A DNA stretch of 57,744 bases from ANME-2 cluster archaeon (lineage in GTDB: Archaea > Halobacteriota > Methanosarcinia > Methanosarcinales > Methanocomedenaceae). Both the position numbers and the translations under genes were made by a program. Position 1 is the first letter of the stretch. Each line of letters begins with the position of its first letter. Shown piece by piece: positions 43,676 through 53,440 of the stretch. The notes beneath the pieces are model-generated. The model made no database searches and was not told the origin of the DNA. It saw only the letters and a list, made by a program, of their open reading frames with translations. The DNA is taken from contig JAAXOC010000002.1 of assembly GCA_014237145.1 (NCBI GenBank), positions 1 through 57,744 of the forward strand, read 5' to 3'.

Positions 43676-46600
43676 ATGACAATACCAACTGAACATAAAA
43701 GCGTACAATCCCGCATACTAAAATATGCAAAGGAAATCGGCTGGGCAGTGGTTTCACAAAGCGAAGCCGAGCTGTGCAGAGGCTTTGATCCATCCGGCGC
43801 TTCACCCAGAGAAAGAGCCAAGCATGCTTCCCGGTTTTTCACTGATACCTTATTTGAAAAAGTAAAACAATTCAATCCAAAATTCAAAGACAGCAAAGAA
43901 GAACTCCTTCGCAAACTCGATCTGCCGTTACCCACCATTGCAGGCAACCGGGATTTTTTACAACACCTTCAAGGTGAAAAAACTTTTTTCAGCAAAGAAG
44001 AAAACCGTGAGTTTAACCTTATTCTGATAAACTATGACAAGCCAGACAAAAACATCTATGAAGTAACTGAAGAATATTATCTCTTCAACGGACAATATGC
44101 CAACCGGGAAGATGTGGTTTTTCTCATTAATGGCATTCCGGTTCTGGTTATTGAATGTAAGAACGCCACCAAAGACGAAGCGATTGCCATCGGCATAGAC
44201 CAGATCAGACGGTATCACCGCGAGACCCCTGAGTTTTTCGTTCCCCAGCAGATCTACACAGCAACAGAGAGTATTGGTTTTTCATATGGCGTGACCTGGA
44301 ATACCATCAAAAGAAATATTTTCAACTGGAAAGAAGAGGAAATCGGCAATCTGGAAGCAAAAATAAAATCGTTTTGCGATAAGCAGAACATACTTGATTA
44401 CCTAAAAAAGTTCATAATTTTTGCCGAGCAGAACGAAGAGTTAAACAAATACATCTTACGCCAGCACCAGAAAACAGCCGTTGAAAAAGTGGTGGAACGG
44501 GCAATTGACCCGGACAAGACAAGGGGTTTAGTGTGGCATACTCAGGGAAGCGGCAAAACCTACACCATGATAAAAACAGCCGAGTTGTTGTTTAAAGCTC
44601 CAGAAGCAGAAAAGCCTACTATTCTTTTATTGATTGACCGCAATGAGCTGGAAGACCAGATGCTCAAAAACCTCGATTCGGTCGGTGCAAAAAATGTGGT
44701 ACAGGCAGAGCGTATCAAAGACTTGCAAAAAATACTGAAAAACGATTACAGAGGAATAATCGTCAGCACGTTACATAAATTCAGGGATATGCCTGCTGAA
44801 GTTAATACTCGTAAAAATATTTATGTCTTGATTGATGAAGCCCACCGTACCACAGGAAGCGATTTGGGTAATTATCTGATGGCTGCTGTCCCCAATGCCA
44901 CCTTCATAGGTTTTACAGGTACACCCATTGACAAAACAGTTTACGGTAGAGGAACATTCAAAACCTTTGGTATAGAAGATAAATCAGGTTATCTGCATAA
45001 ATATTCCATTGCAGAAAGTATTGAAGACGGTACAACCTTACCCCTCTTTTACGGTGTGGCTCCAAACGAGCTATTAGTACCAAAAGAAATTTTAGAAAAA
45101 GAATTTCTCAACCTGGCGGAAGCTTATGGAGTAAATGACATTGAGGAATTGAATAAAATTCTGGAACGTGCTGTAAATACCCGTAACTTTTTGAAAGGAC
45201 AGGAACGAGTAGAAAAGGTAGCTGAATATGTAGCAAAGCATTACACAGAAAATGTGGAGCCAATGGGCTATAAGGCATTCTTAGTTGGGGTTGACCGTCC
45301 GGCATGTGCCATGTATAAAAAAGCGTTAGATAAATTCCTGCCACCTGAATATTCAGAAGTAGTCTATACAGGAAATAACAATGATACACCAGATTTAAAG
45401 AAATATCACATTGACAAGAAAAAGGAAAAGGAAATCCGAAAGAAGTTCACCAAAATAGAAGAACAACCGAAAATCCTGATCGTTACTGAAAAACTGTTAA
45501 CTGGATTTGATGCGCCAATTTTATACGCCATGTATCTGGATAAACCCATGCGTGACCATACTCTTCTTCAAGCCATTGCAAGGGTAAACAGACCATATGA
45601 GAACGAAGAAAAGGACATGATAAAGCCCCATGGCTTTGTCTTGGACTTTGTAGGCATATTTGAAAATCTTGAAAAAGCCCTTGCATTTGACAGCGACGAA
45701 ATAAATGCGATAGTAAAGGATATTCAATTGCTGAAACATTTATTCAAGGCAAACATGGAAGAAAAGGTTCCTCCATACTTGCAACTATTAAAATATGGGT
45801 TTAACGACAAAGACACTGATAATCTCATTGCATACTTCAGGGATAAATCCAAACGAAAAGAATTTTTCAAATTATACAAAGAGGTGGAAATGCTATACGA
45901 GATCATTTCACCTGACAAATTCCTGAGACCTTACATTGATGATTATGCTACACTTTCTGCCATTTATAAAATTGTAAGAAATGCTTACACAAAAAGAATA
46001 CAGGTTGACAGGGAATTTCAAAGAAAAACCAATGAGCTGATCCAAGAAAAAATTGGCATGGAAAATTTGCAGCAAACCTATGAATTCTTTGAGATCAATG
46101 AAGATACAATTCAAAAAATAAAAGAAAACCAAAGCAATTACAATACACGGGTAATCAACCTGGTTAAGAGTATTGAAAAAATTGCAGAGGATAATTCCGA
46201 TGATCCATTTTTAATTGGTTTGCTGGAAAGAGCCGCACAGGTAGAAGAACACTATGAAGACAGACAAATCAGCACACAGGAAGCATTAGAAGAAATTAAA
46301 AAGATTTGTGAAGATGACATACAAAGGAAAAAGGAACAGGCAGAAAAAGGATTTGATGGCTTAACATTCTTCATTTACCGTACACTTCTTGACAAAGATA
46401 TCAAAAATGCAGATGAAATAACCAGGCAGATTAAAGCAGAGTTTATGAATAATCCGAATTGGAAAACAAGCGAAAAGGAATTGAGAGATTTAAGAAAAGG
46501 AGCAACTTTTGCAGTACTTAACGAAGAAGAGGATATTGACAAAGCTGCCGTCATTGTAGAAGAATTATTTTATCACCTATTCAAAGCCTACGATCTATGA
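43676..46600 (+). CDS. hsdR: Type I restriction-modification endonuclease and translocase (HsdR)
   Basis: A 974-aa protein. The N-terminal nuclease has Asp146 in the EDVVFL strand and Glu160-x-Lys162 (VIECKNA). The SF2 motor follows, with Walker A HTQGSGKT at 289-296, DEAH at 387-390, GFTGTP and the LLQAIARVNRPY motif VI. The C-terminal region is helical and binds the M-S core. Length is normal for the family. It starts 3 bp after the multidomain gene. Its TGA overlaps the ATG of the YgjP gene. Confidence 0.95.
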   Translation: MTIPTEHKSVQSRILKYAKEIGWAVVSQSEAELCRGFDPSGASPRERAKHASRFFTDTLFEKVKQFNPKFKDSKEELLRKLDLPLPTIAGNRDFLQHLQGEKTFFSKEENREFNLILINYDKPDKNIYEVTEEYYLFNGQYANREDVVFLINGIPVLVIECKNATKDEAIAIGIDQIRRYHRETPEFFVPQQIYTATESIGFSYGVTWNTIKRNIFNWKEEEIGNLEAKIKSFCDKQNILDYLKKFIIFAEQNEELNKYILRQHQKTAVEKVVERAIDPDKTRGLVWHTQGSGKTYTMIKTAELLFKAPEAEKPTILLLIDRNELEDQMLKNLDSVGAKNVVQAERIKDLQKILKNDYRGIIVSTLHKFRDMPAEVNTRKNIYVLIDEAHRTTGSDLGNYLMAAVPNATFIGFTGTPIDKTVYGRGTFKTFGIEDKSGYLHKYSIAESIEDGTTLPLFYGVAPNELLVPKEILEKEFLNLAEAYGVNDIEELNKILERAVNTRNFLKGQERVEKVAEYVAKHYTENVEPMGYKAFLVGVDRPACAMYKKALDKFLPPEYSEVVYTGNNNDTPDLKKYHIDKKKEKEIRKKFTKIEEQPKILIVTEKLLTGFDAPILYAMYLDKPMRDHTLLQAIARVNRPYENEEKDMIKPHGFVLDFVGIFENLEKALAFDSDEINAIVKDIQLLKHLFKANMEEKVPPYLQLLKYGFNDKDTDNLIAYFRDKSKRKEFFKLYKEVEMLYEIISPDKFLRPYIDDYATLSAIYKIVRNAYTKRIQVDREFQRKTNELIQEKIGMENLQQTYEFFEINEDTIQKIKENQSNYNTRVINLVKSIEKIAEDNSDDPFLIGLLERAAQVEEHYEDRQISTQEALEEIKKICEDDIQRKKEQAEKGFDGLTFFIYRTLLDKDIKNADEITRQIKAEFMNNPNWKTSEKELRDLRKGATFAVLNEEEDIDKAAVIVEELFYHLFKAYDL

Positions 46601-46920
46601 TTATGAAATGGAACGATAAATCAGAATTCAAGGCAAGAGTAAGAGAGTTTGCCGGGAAAATGGACATTGAAATAAAGGCACTTGCCATTCGACCTATGAA
46701 AAACAAATGGGCTTCATGTTCGACAGATTGTAATTTAAATTTCAATAAAGAACTGCTTGAGCTGGACAAAGAGATTGGCGAATATGTAATTGTGCATGAA
46801 CTGTTACATTTTAATATTCCCAACCATGGCAAACTTTGGAAAAGCCTAATGAGTGCTTACCTGGGCGACTATAAGAACATGGAAGAGAAATTGAATAAAA
46901 TAACAAATGGGGATAAATAG
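46597..46920 (+). CDS. YgjP/DUF45-like zinc metallopeptidase
   Basis: A 107-aa protein with HELLHFNIPNHGKLW at about 68-82, the zinc site of the YgjP/SprT-like group (HExxH with a further His). It also has the RPMKNKWASC segment typical of the family. It is shorter than stand-alone YgjP proteins (about 230 aa) because most of the N-terminal half is lacking. YgjP genes commonly follow hsdR. The start overlaps the hsdR stop as ATGA; an ATG at 46603 is the alternative. Its role in the R-M system is not known. Confidence 0.85.
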   Translation: MIMKWNDKSEFKARVREFAGKMDIEIKALAIRPMKNKWASCSTDCNLNFNKELLELDKEIGEYVIVHELLHFNIPNHGKLWKSLMSAYLGDYKNMEEKLNKITNGDK

Positions 46921-47065
46921 ATAAAATTAATTCAGTCTTCGCTTCCTGGCTCCAGCTAATGATTGTAATGTCAAATTAAACCTGGCTTGGGCTGACCTAT
47001 AAATAAAGTTAAGTAATCCTGTTCCGTTAAGATATTAAAATTCATCACATATCCGGAGAACCAAG

Positions 47066-48274
47066 ATGTACAGCCAGAAATGTATCCAGTGCAATGCAGA
47101 ATATACCCCGCAGGAGATCGTTTATACCTGCCCGAAATGCGACGGCCTGCTTGAGATAATCTATGACTGGTCAGACCTATCCATCGGCAGGAAGGACTTT
47201 GAGGGAATTCCGCTGTCTGTATGGAAATATAAAGCTCTCCTGCCTGTTGAGCGGGAACCTGTCTCAACCAACGAGGGCGGTACACCCCTGTATAAATGCA
47301 GCCCCCTGTCCGAAAAGATCGGCATCGATACCATGTATGTGAAACATGAAGGTCTTAATCCCACTGGCAGTTTCAAGGATCGGGGCATGACTGTCGGTGT
47401 ATCCAAGGCACTTGAGTTGGGTATGAAGACAGTGGCATGTGCGTCCACTGGCAATACTTCGGCTTCCCTGGCTATCTACGGGGCCAAGGCAGGTATTCCT
47501 GTTGTGGTACTGCTTCCGGCAGGAAAGGTGGCAATGGGCAAGGTGGCCCAGGCAATGATGCACGGTGCCAAGGTACTGAGCATAAAGGGCAATTTTGATG
47601 ATGCCCTGAAACTTGTCAGGGACCTGTGTGATAATGAGGGATTCTATTTATTGAATTCAGTTAACCCGTACAGGCTTGAGGGACAGAAGACCATTGCTTT
47701 TGAGATCGCTGACCAGCTTGGATGGGAAGTGCCTGATAAACTGGTACTGCCAGTGGGTAATGCCGGTAATATCACTGCCATTTACAAGGGGTTCAGGGAG
47801 TTCTACGAACTGGGACTGACTGAGCGTATCCCGACGATGATTGGGATACAGGCCGAAGGGTCCTGTCCTGTAGTAAATGCATTCAAGCAGAACCAGAAGG
47901 ACATTGTTCCTGTAACCAACCCCGAGACCATAGCAACTGCCATCAGGATAGGCGACCCTGTGAATGCGGTGAAGGCACTACGGGCAATATACCAGTCGGG
48001 AGGGCTGGCTGAATCTGTATCGGATGACGAGATAGTGGCAGCACAAAAGGACCTGGCCCGGCTTGAGGGTATCGGTGTGGAGCCTGCCAGTGCATCTTCA
48101 GTGGCTGGTCTTAAGAAACTGGTGGATATGGGTGCGATTAAGTCTGATGAGACTGTGGTCTGTATTACCACAGGGCACCTGCTCAAGGACCCTGAGGAAG
48201 TTATGGATATGTGCGAGAGCCCGATAGTAGTTGATGCCACTGCCGAGTCTGTGCGAAAGGCAGTATTTTCATAG
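47066..48274 (+). CDS. thrC: Threonine synthase
   Basis: A 402-aa PLP enzyme that turns O-phosphohomoserine into threonine. An N-terminal zinc ribbon (CIQCNAEYTPQ, CPKCDGLLE) is seen in archaeal enzymes. The PLP lysine sits in GSFKDRGMT at about 101-109, and the phosphate loop is VGNAGN near 233. SD GGAG lies about 10 nt upstream of the ATG. The size is normal, and the composition returns to core values after the R-M island. Confidence 0.93.
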   Translation: MYSQKCIQCNAEYTPQEIVYTCPKCDGLLEIIYDWSDLSIGRKDFEGIPLSVWKYKALLPVEREPVSTNEGGTPLYKCSPLSEKIGIDTMYVKHEGLNPTGSFKDRGMTVGVSKALELGMKTVACASTGNTSASLAIYGAKAGIPVVVLLPAGKVAMGKVAQAMMHGAKVLSIKGNFDDALKLVRDLCDNEGFYLLNSVNPYRLEGQKTIAFEIADQLGWEVPDKLVLPVGNAGNITAIYKGFREFYELGLTERIPTMIGIQAEGSCPVVNAFKQNQKDIVPVTNPETIATAIRIGDPVNAVKALRAIYQSGGLAESVSDDEIVAAQKDLARLEGIGVEPASASSVAGLKKLVDMGAIKSDETVVCITTGHLLKDPEEVMDMCESPIVVDATAESVRKAVFS

Positions 48275-48346
48275 ATGAAAAGGCTCAATATATCCTCATG
48301 GAAAATATCCCATCCGGCACTGATACAATAAATACCAGCTAATTGA

Positions 48347-48385
48347 ATCGAAAAAAAAAAGGAACGGTGAGACCAGGGGTCTCAC
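48347..48385 (-). terminator. Terminator of ftr
   Basis: A perfect 8-bp stem (GTGAGACC at 48367-48374 and GGTCTCAC at 48378-48385, loop AGG) overlaps the ftr stop. Read on the minus strand, it is followed by a run of ten Ts. Confidence 0.75.
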
Positions 48386-49278
48386 TTGACTATATCGTGC
48401 AGATTAAATTTATGGGGTCCCAGGTTGCCGCCAAAATTACCGGCAGTTATTTTCTTCATGCCTGGTATCTGTACCGCAGCTTTAATGCCTGCCAGCATTG
48501 CCTCTGAGATTACTTTTGCATCCAGTCCGTTGATGACGATCTCATAGATGCCGTTCACATCAGCAGGTACATTGCTGCCTTCTACTTTATCCTTGACACT
48601 GGGCGAGAACTTCTCATTTGAAGTGGCCTTCATAAATGAGTAATTATTTGCACCGACCTTTGAACCGCTGGCAACAATGCCGCCCGGGAAGGGTGTAATT
48701 ACGCCTTCAACTTTAGCGATGGCATCCACTGCAACTTCGGCTGCGGCCAGTGCAGCCATCTGGTTATCTGCCAGCATAAAGAAATTACCACCGGCAATGC
48801 CCTCCACGGCACCGATACTGTGCTCTGTGATAAAATCACCTTCCATCATCGGAACAGCGTATGATTTCCTGCCACCCACATCGAGTTCGGACTCTATCCC
48901 ATCGCCGAAGAATTTGAGCTTAAAGCCTGTATCAAATTGCTTCTCGGCATCTGGCAGCCCATTGAACATATGTGCAGTAGGTGCTGTAAGTACGCACTGT
49001 CCAAGCCTGTTCAGTAGTTGTTCATCCATGGCCTTGTACCCGAAAGTACATATCTGTATGTACACACCAGGTCTGCCGTCTGGGGTTTCATCTCCACCCA
49101 CAACTTTTTCGATCCCTGCTTCTGCCGGGCATGCGATCACTGATGTACCAAAACCTGTGGCTTCTCTGGCTGCCACAAGGGCCCATCGTTCTGTAGCTCC
49201 GGTGATCAGTACTCTTGCAATCTTTATCGGAAAAGCTTCTGCGAAAGTATCTTCGATTTCTATACCATTTAATTCCAT
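48382..49278 (-). CDS. ftr: Formylmethanofuran:tetrahydromethanopterin formyltransferase
   Basis: A 298-aa enzyme that moves the formyl group between methanofuran and H4MPT, the second step of CO2 reduction to methane or, in reverse, of methyl oxidation. Family marks: EIEDTFAEAFPIKIARVLIT at the start, ETPDGRPGVYIQICTFGY, GQCVLTAPTAHMFNG, and TPFPGGIVASGSKVGANNYS. The length is normal and the sequence is close to the canonical form. A terminator overlaps its end. A divergent second copy lies at 55260. Confidence 0.97.
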   Translation of the reverse strand: MELNGIEIEDTFAEAFPIKIARVLITGATERWALVAAREATGFGTSVIACPAEAGIEKVVGGDETPDGRPGVYIQICTFGYKAMDEQLLNRLGQCVLTAPTAHMFNGLPDAEKQFDTGFKLKFFGDGIESELDVGGRKSYAVPMMEGDFITEHSIGAVEGIAGGNFFMLADNQMAALAAAEVAVDAIAKVEGVITPFPGGIVASGSKVGANNYSFMKATSNEKFSPSVKDKVEGSNVPADVNGIYEIVINGLDAKVISEAMLAGIKAAVQIPGMKKITAGNFGGNLGPHKFNLHDIVK

Positions 49279-49649
49279 ATATATCCCTACAAGTAACTGA
49301 TTTTACTGATGTCTACATATACTCTTCGAAATTGTTCGGTTATGTATTTTATTCATGTGGTTGAACAAAAAGCGTTCAAAATCAGGTAAATTTTACAAAC
49401 AGATACTCACTAACATAAATATTATAGCAAGAACATAATATTCATTAAATATCATGTGACCACTTTGCGTTCTGTGCATACTTTGCGTTAATAAATAAAT
49501 GTAGTGGGAGATATTGTTTTTAAACATCTTGCTATTGCAAATAGTGCAAAGAGTAAGTTTTATTTGTTTGGTTTTTAACTATGGTGTTGTTATGATGGAA
49601 AAATAATTAATTATTTTGCCGTTATAACATCAAATATATATAACAATAT
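49279..49649. other. Intergenic region between ftr and a YgjP gene
   Basis: No gene is present. The ftr promoter must lie in the right-hand part near 49300. A doublet of CTTTGCGTT (near 49464 and 49482) is similar to the CGCAAAG text at about 37250. Confidence 0.4.
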
Positions 49650-50183
49650 ATGGCCATTACCATGACTGACAAAGAGCCTACTGTTGAAATAATCCGAAGC
49701 GTACGACGTAAAAAAACGATCCAGGCAAGACAGGATGGAAATAAATTAAAGATCTATCTGCCTGCCGGATTAAGCAAACAGGAAGAGGTGCAGTGGATAG
49801 AAAAAATAAAAGCAAAGGTAGAGAAAAAAAGCTTAAAAAAAGAACTCAATGATGACCAATATCTCCAAAAGCGGTTCAGTGAGTTCAATAACAAGTATTT
49901 CGGCGGCCAGCTTAGTGTAAATTCCATCAGGTACGTAACAAACCAGAATGCCAGAAGTGGAAGCTGTACACCTGCAAGTGGCACCATCCGTATCTCTCAT
50001 AAGCTGGCAGATATGCCGATCTGGGTACTGGATTATGTGATCATGCACGAGATAACACACCTGGTATATCCTGACCATTCAAAACGGTTCTGGAACAAGG
50101 TAAATGAATACAGGTATGCAGAACGTGCCAGGGGTTTTCTGATCTGCCGGGGTATGGAAGATAACAACGGGTCTGATAAGTGA
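49650..50183 (+). CDS. YgjP/DUF45-like zinc metallopeptidase
   Basis: A 177-aa protein with VIMHEITHLVYPDHSKRFW at about 131-149 (HExxH plus a downstream His) and a preceding SGSCTPASGTIRISHKL stretch. It is longer than the hsd-linked relative at 46597 and has the N-terminal beta part (VEIIRSVRRKKTIQARQDGN). Core composition and conserved context suggest a housekeeping peptidase. The substrate is unknown. Confidence 0.85.
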   Translation: MAITMTDKEPTVEIIRSVRRKKTIQARQDGNKLKIYLPAGLSKQEEVQWIEKIKAKVEKKSLKKELNDDQYLQKRFSEFNNKYFGGQLSVNSIRYVTNQNARSGSCTPASGTIRISHKLADMPIWVLDYVIMHEITHLVYPDHSKRFWNKVNEYRYAERARGFLICRGMEDNNGSDK

Positions 50184-50242
50184 GGCTGACCATCTTTGAT
50201 GGTTTGTCATCAAAACATTGAATAGTCAACCAGACAAATCAG

Positions 50243-51502
50243 GTGATATCTATGAACAAACACCCAGATCAGGTGATGACTATGAACGAACACCCAACCC
50301 TTCTACTGACCGGCACTTTATCCGCCACCCTGAAGAACAGGACTATAGTACTGGCAGTCACGGGCAGCATTGCTGCGGTACGCACCATCGAACTGGCAAG
50401 GGAACTTGTGCGCCACGGTGCCACTGTCAGGGTGGTGATGAGCCAGGCCGCCCAGGGAATAATCCATCCGGATGCACTGCATTACGCAACCGGGCACCCG
50501 GTCATGACAAGGATTACGGGTGCAGTGGAACATGTGGAGTACTGCGGGGAGGAAGGTACTGCCGACCTGCTGCTGGTAGCGCCGTGTACTGCCAATACTA
50601 TCAGCAAAATGGCACTTGGTATCGACGATACCCCGCCTACTACCTTCGCCACCACAGCCATGGGCAGCGGCATACCTTTGCTTGTTGTACCTGCAATGCA
50701 CGGTTCAATGTATAACCACCTGGCAATACGGGAAAACATCGAGAGACTAAAAAGCATGGGAGTACTGCTCCAGGATCCGCTCATCGATGAAAAGACCGCC
50801 AAAATAGCAGCTAATGAGGATATAGTACTGGAGGTGCAGCGAATACTGGGAGACGGCAGCCTAGATGGCAGGAAGGTGTTGATCACAGGCGGCGGGACAA
50901 TAGAACGTATCGATGCCATCAGGGTGCTTACCAACCGCTCATCCGGCCGAACTGGTGTGGAACTGGCCAGGGAGGCATACCGCAAGGGTGCGGATGTGAC
51001 ACTGGTGCATCCCGGGCTGCAGGGGCTGTACGGCATAACTGAGGTAGAAGCGGTGTCAGCAAAGGACATGACCCGCAGTGTGCTGGATGAGATCAAAAAA
51101 GGCTGCGACCTTTTCATTAGTTCTGCAGCAATTTCAGATTATACTGTTGAACCTGTGGACCATAAGATCAAGTCGGGCCAGGAAGCACTCATCCTAACTC
51201 TTCGACCTGCCCAAAAGCTGACGCAAAAGGTCAGGGAAAATTATCCTGAACTGGATATTATCGGTTTCAAGGCCGAAGCCAATGTGGACAAGGACGGGCT
51301 TATTGCAAGCGCAAAAGAATTGATGGCAAAGTATGGTCTTTCAATAGTAGTGGCCAATGATGTGGGAAAGGGCGGAATGGGAACCCGGGATAATACTGTC
51401 TATATCCTGGATAGCCCTGGTGGTGAGACCGGTCCGGTTACAGGGGATAAACAGGTCATTGCAGGGGCTGTTCTTGACAGGTTCATAGAGGTAAATGGAT
51501 GA
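50243..51502 (+). CDS. coaBC: Phosphopantothenoylcysteine decarboxylase/synthase (CoaBC)
   Basis: A 419-aa bifunctional CoA enzyme. The CoaC flavoprotein half has LAVTGSIAAVRTIELA at about 35-50, the active-site His in GAVEHVEY, and VVPAMHGSMY. The CoaB half starts near 205 with KVLITGGGTIERIDAIRVLT and has ISSAAISDYTV and VANDVG. The first ATG at 50243 gives an extra 10 residues over the ATG at 50282. Either could be used. Its stop overlaps the pantoate kinase start by 4 bp (ATGA). Confidence 0.93.
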   Translation: MISMNKHPDQVMTMNEHPTLLLTGTLSATLKNRTIVLAVTGSIAAVRTIELARELVRHGATVRVVMSQAAQGIIHPDALHYATGHPVMTRITGAVEHVEYCGEEGTADLLLVAPCTANTISKMALGIDDTPPTTFATTAMGSGIPLLVVPAMHGSMYNHLAIRENIERLKSMGVLLQDPLIDEKTAKIAANEDIVLEVQRILGDGSLDGRKVLITGGGTIERIDAIRVLTNRSSGRTGVELAREAYRKGADVTLVHPGLQGLYGITEVEAVSAKDMTRSVLDEIKKGCDLFISSAAISDYTVEPVDHKIKSGQEALILTLRPAQKLTQKVRENYPELDIIGFKAEANVDKDGLIASAKELMAKYGLSIVVANDVGKGGMGTRDNTVYILDSPGGETGPVTGDKQVIAGAVLDRFIEVNG

Positions 51503-52416
51503 CTTTAACGGCATTTGCGCCGGCTCATATCACTGGTTTTTTTGCAGTAAGGCCCGATCCTGACCCTGTTAAGGCCGGATCGGTTGGCTGTGGGCTGTGT
51601 CTTGAAACAGGAGTGACCGCAAGAGTAACAATCGGTACAACAGGTACGACCGATACAACCGATACAACCGATATAACAGGTACACTAGATACAGCCGATA
51701 TAACAGGTTCAGGGGCGCTTATAAGATTAAATGGTGAGCAGATAGACCTGCCCACCGTTGAGTATGTGGTCGAATCGCTGCTTCGTGCCGGGCATTCCAG
51801 GCTGATCGTTGACCTGACAGCAGATGTTCCTCTGGGTTATGGTTTCGGGGTGAGCGGTGCGGCTGCGCTGGCAACTGCCCTGGCAATAAATGCCGACCAG
51901 GGGCAGGGCCTTACTATGGAACAGGCGGCTGCTGTGGCCCATTCTGCGGAAGTGGTGAACAGGACAGGGATGGGGGATGTGGCAGGACAGTATACAGGTG
52001 GCCTGGTTATCAGGACAGCAGCAGGGGCACCCGGGGTTGGTGCGGTCAAAAAAGTGCCAGTAGATGCCATGGAAGTGTCATGGGTCTGCCTGGGTGAGAT
52101 ATCGACCTCATCGGTGCTGGATGATGAGAAAACCATGGAGAGTATCAATATACTGGGCCAACGGGCATTGAAGGCACTGCTCAAACGGCCAGGGCTTGAA
52201 TATTTTATATCCCTTTCAAGAGATTTTGCATTTGATACAGGACTTGTCAGTTCAAGAGCTGCAGATGCCATTGAAGCAGTGGAAGCCGCTGGCGGACTAG
52301 CCAGTATGGCTATGCTGGGGGACACCGTATTTGCGCTGGGGGACGGTAGTGCTCTAATGGAATTCGGGCAGGTCGGTAGCAGCAGGATAGGAACCACGGG
52401 TGCACATAATCTTTAA
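51499..52416 (+). CDS. Pantoate kinase
   Basis: A 305-aa GHMP-type kinase that phosphorylates pantoate in the archaeal CoA route. The start AFAPAHITGFF, GSVGCGLCLE and VPLGYGFGVSGAAALATALA (the P-loop-like GHMP motif) are present. It is coupled to coaBC, which supports the function. At about residues 48-72 there is an insert of Thr, Asp, Ile repeats (TTGTTDTTDTTDITGTLDTA), from a short DNA repeat at 51640-51710. The insert looks like recent slippage. Confidence 0.9.
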   Translation: MTLTAFAPAHITGFFAVRPDPDPVKAGSVGCGLCLETGVTARVTIGTTGTTDTTDTTDITGTLDTADITGSGALIRLNGEQIDLPTVEYVVESLLRAGHSRLIVDLTADVPLGYGFGVSGAAALATALAINADQGQGLTMEQAAAVAHSAEVVNRTGMGDVAGQYTGGLVIRTAAGAPGVGAVKKVPVDAMEVSWVCLGEISTSSVLDDEKTMESINILGQRALKALLKRPGLEYFISLSRDFAFDTGLVSSRAADAIEAVEAAGGLASMAMLGDTVFALGDGSALMEFGQVGSSRIGTTGAHNL

Positions 52417-52519
52417 ACAGTATACAGAGTTTAGATAACCCCTTGACAAGCGATAAATTAAATAATCCCACTAACAATACAGACCTCTTAATTATCATTA
52501 ATAATATAGGTGTAATACT

Positions 52520-52750
52520 ATGGATAATAAGGATAAATCAAGGATCAGGACAAGGACCAAACGTTATATCAAGCAGTTGATTCATAATTTCCGGTTTACA
52601 TACGAGGACATAAGCAAGAGTAGTGGCATCGAAATTAACAGATTAAAGGCCATCAATAAAAAGGAAGACCCTACTTTTGAAGAGTACATGACCTTAAAGA
52701 AAATAGCTATAGAATTATCAGATGAACGAGGCCAGGATTCGGCAGATTAA
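52520..52750 (+). CDS. Small helix-turn-helix-like protein
   Basis: A 76-aa basic protein. The middle (FTYEDISKSSGIEINRLKAI) reads as an HTH (helix, turn Ser-Gly, recognition helix), and KKEDPTFEEYMTLKKIAIEL resembles the end of XRE-type domains. It may be a transcription regulator. It has an SD-like GGTG only. It is located in a gap between CoA genes and a DUF445 gene, alone on the plus strand. Confidence 0.55.
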   Translation: MDNKDKSRIRTRTKRYIKQLIHNFRFTYEDISKSSGIEINRLKAINKKEDPTFEEYMTLKKIAIELSDERGQDSAD

Positions 52751-52762
52751 TTATTCCCTGCC

Positions 52763-53353
52763 TTATTTTCCAAGGTAAAAGACCATCTGGATAAGGCCCA
52801 CCAGAAATCCCAGGACACCGCCAATAATGGTGATGTATCCCAGTTCTTTTGAGGATACCCTGAGTACTATGTCCTCCAGTTGGTCAAGGTCATAGGATTC
52901 TATGTTCTTCACTATGATGTCCTTGAAGTCCACGTTCCTTTCGATCTCACAAATGAACTCACTTATCAGTTCGTCCTTATTGGCATTGATTGACTTCTTG
53001 ACCCTGGAGTGCAGGTAAGCATTGATCGTAGTATTGATCCTGCCAAGTATCTCGCTTTTTCCATTGTACTCGGATGATTCAAAAAAACCGTCCACCATCT
53101 TATCTATCTCTGGCCCCAGGTCAAGTGCTTTTAGCACCTTGGTAAGGTCTTTCATTGAGATCAGTTCATCCTCTACCGTGGCAGCAATGCTTTCTGAAAT
53201 ATCGTTCCTGCGCTTTGGGAGCAGACCCTGTATCTTGAAGGGTCCGATGCCTATGGGCTTGTGGGGCCGAAAGAGCATCTTTACTGCGATATAATTGGTT
53301 GAGTATCCTATCAGGCACCCGATGATAGGGAAAAGGTAGGGGGCGTACTCCAT
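52763..53353 (-). CDS. DUF445 membrane protein
   Basis: A 196-aa protein with the DUF445 start (LFPIIGCLIGYSTNYIAVKM, then LFRPHKPIGIGPFKIQGLLPKRR) and one C-terminal membrane segment (GYITIIGGVLGFLVGLIQMVF). The middle is helical and charged. Members resemble YheB-like proteins of unknown role. It is shorter than bacterial forms (about 380 aa). No function can be assigned. Confidence 0.8.
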   Translation of the reverse strand: MEYAPYLFPIIGCLIGYSTNYIAVKMLFRPHKPIGIGPFKIQGLLPKRRNDISESIAATVEDELISMKDLTKVLKALDLGPEIDKMVDGFFESSEYNGKSEILGRINTTINAYLHSRVKKSINANKDELISEFICEIERNVDFKDIIVKNIESYDLDQLEDIVLRVSSKELGYITIIGGVLGFLVGLIQMVFYLGK

Positions 53354-53398
53354 ATTAGTAGATATATGCCGGAATATAATTTAATGTTGGTGTAAGTC

Positions 53399-53440
53399 TG
53401 CCAGGGGTTTCTAGGTGGACAGAGGTCCGCATCCCTGGCA
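53399..53440. other. Inverted repeat in an intergenic region
   Basis: TGCCAGGG at 53399-53406 pairs perfectly with CCCTGGCA at 53433-53440. GTTGGTGT occurs just before it and again just after it, and AGTCAATTACG-type text recurs at about 53454 and 53501. It could be a small structured RNA or the end of a mobile element. Confidence 0.35.

Noticed and set aside
53399-53440. tRNA gene
   Set aside because: There is only one stem. No T-arm sequence (GGTTCGAATCC-like) or anticodon arm is found.
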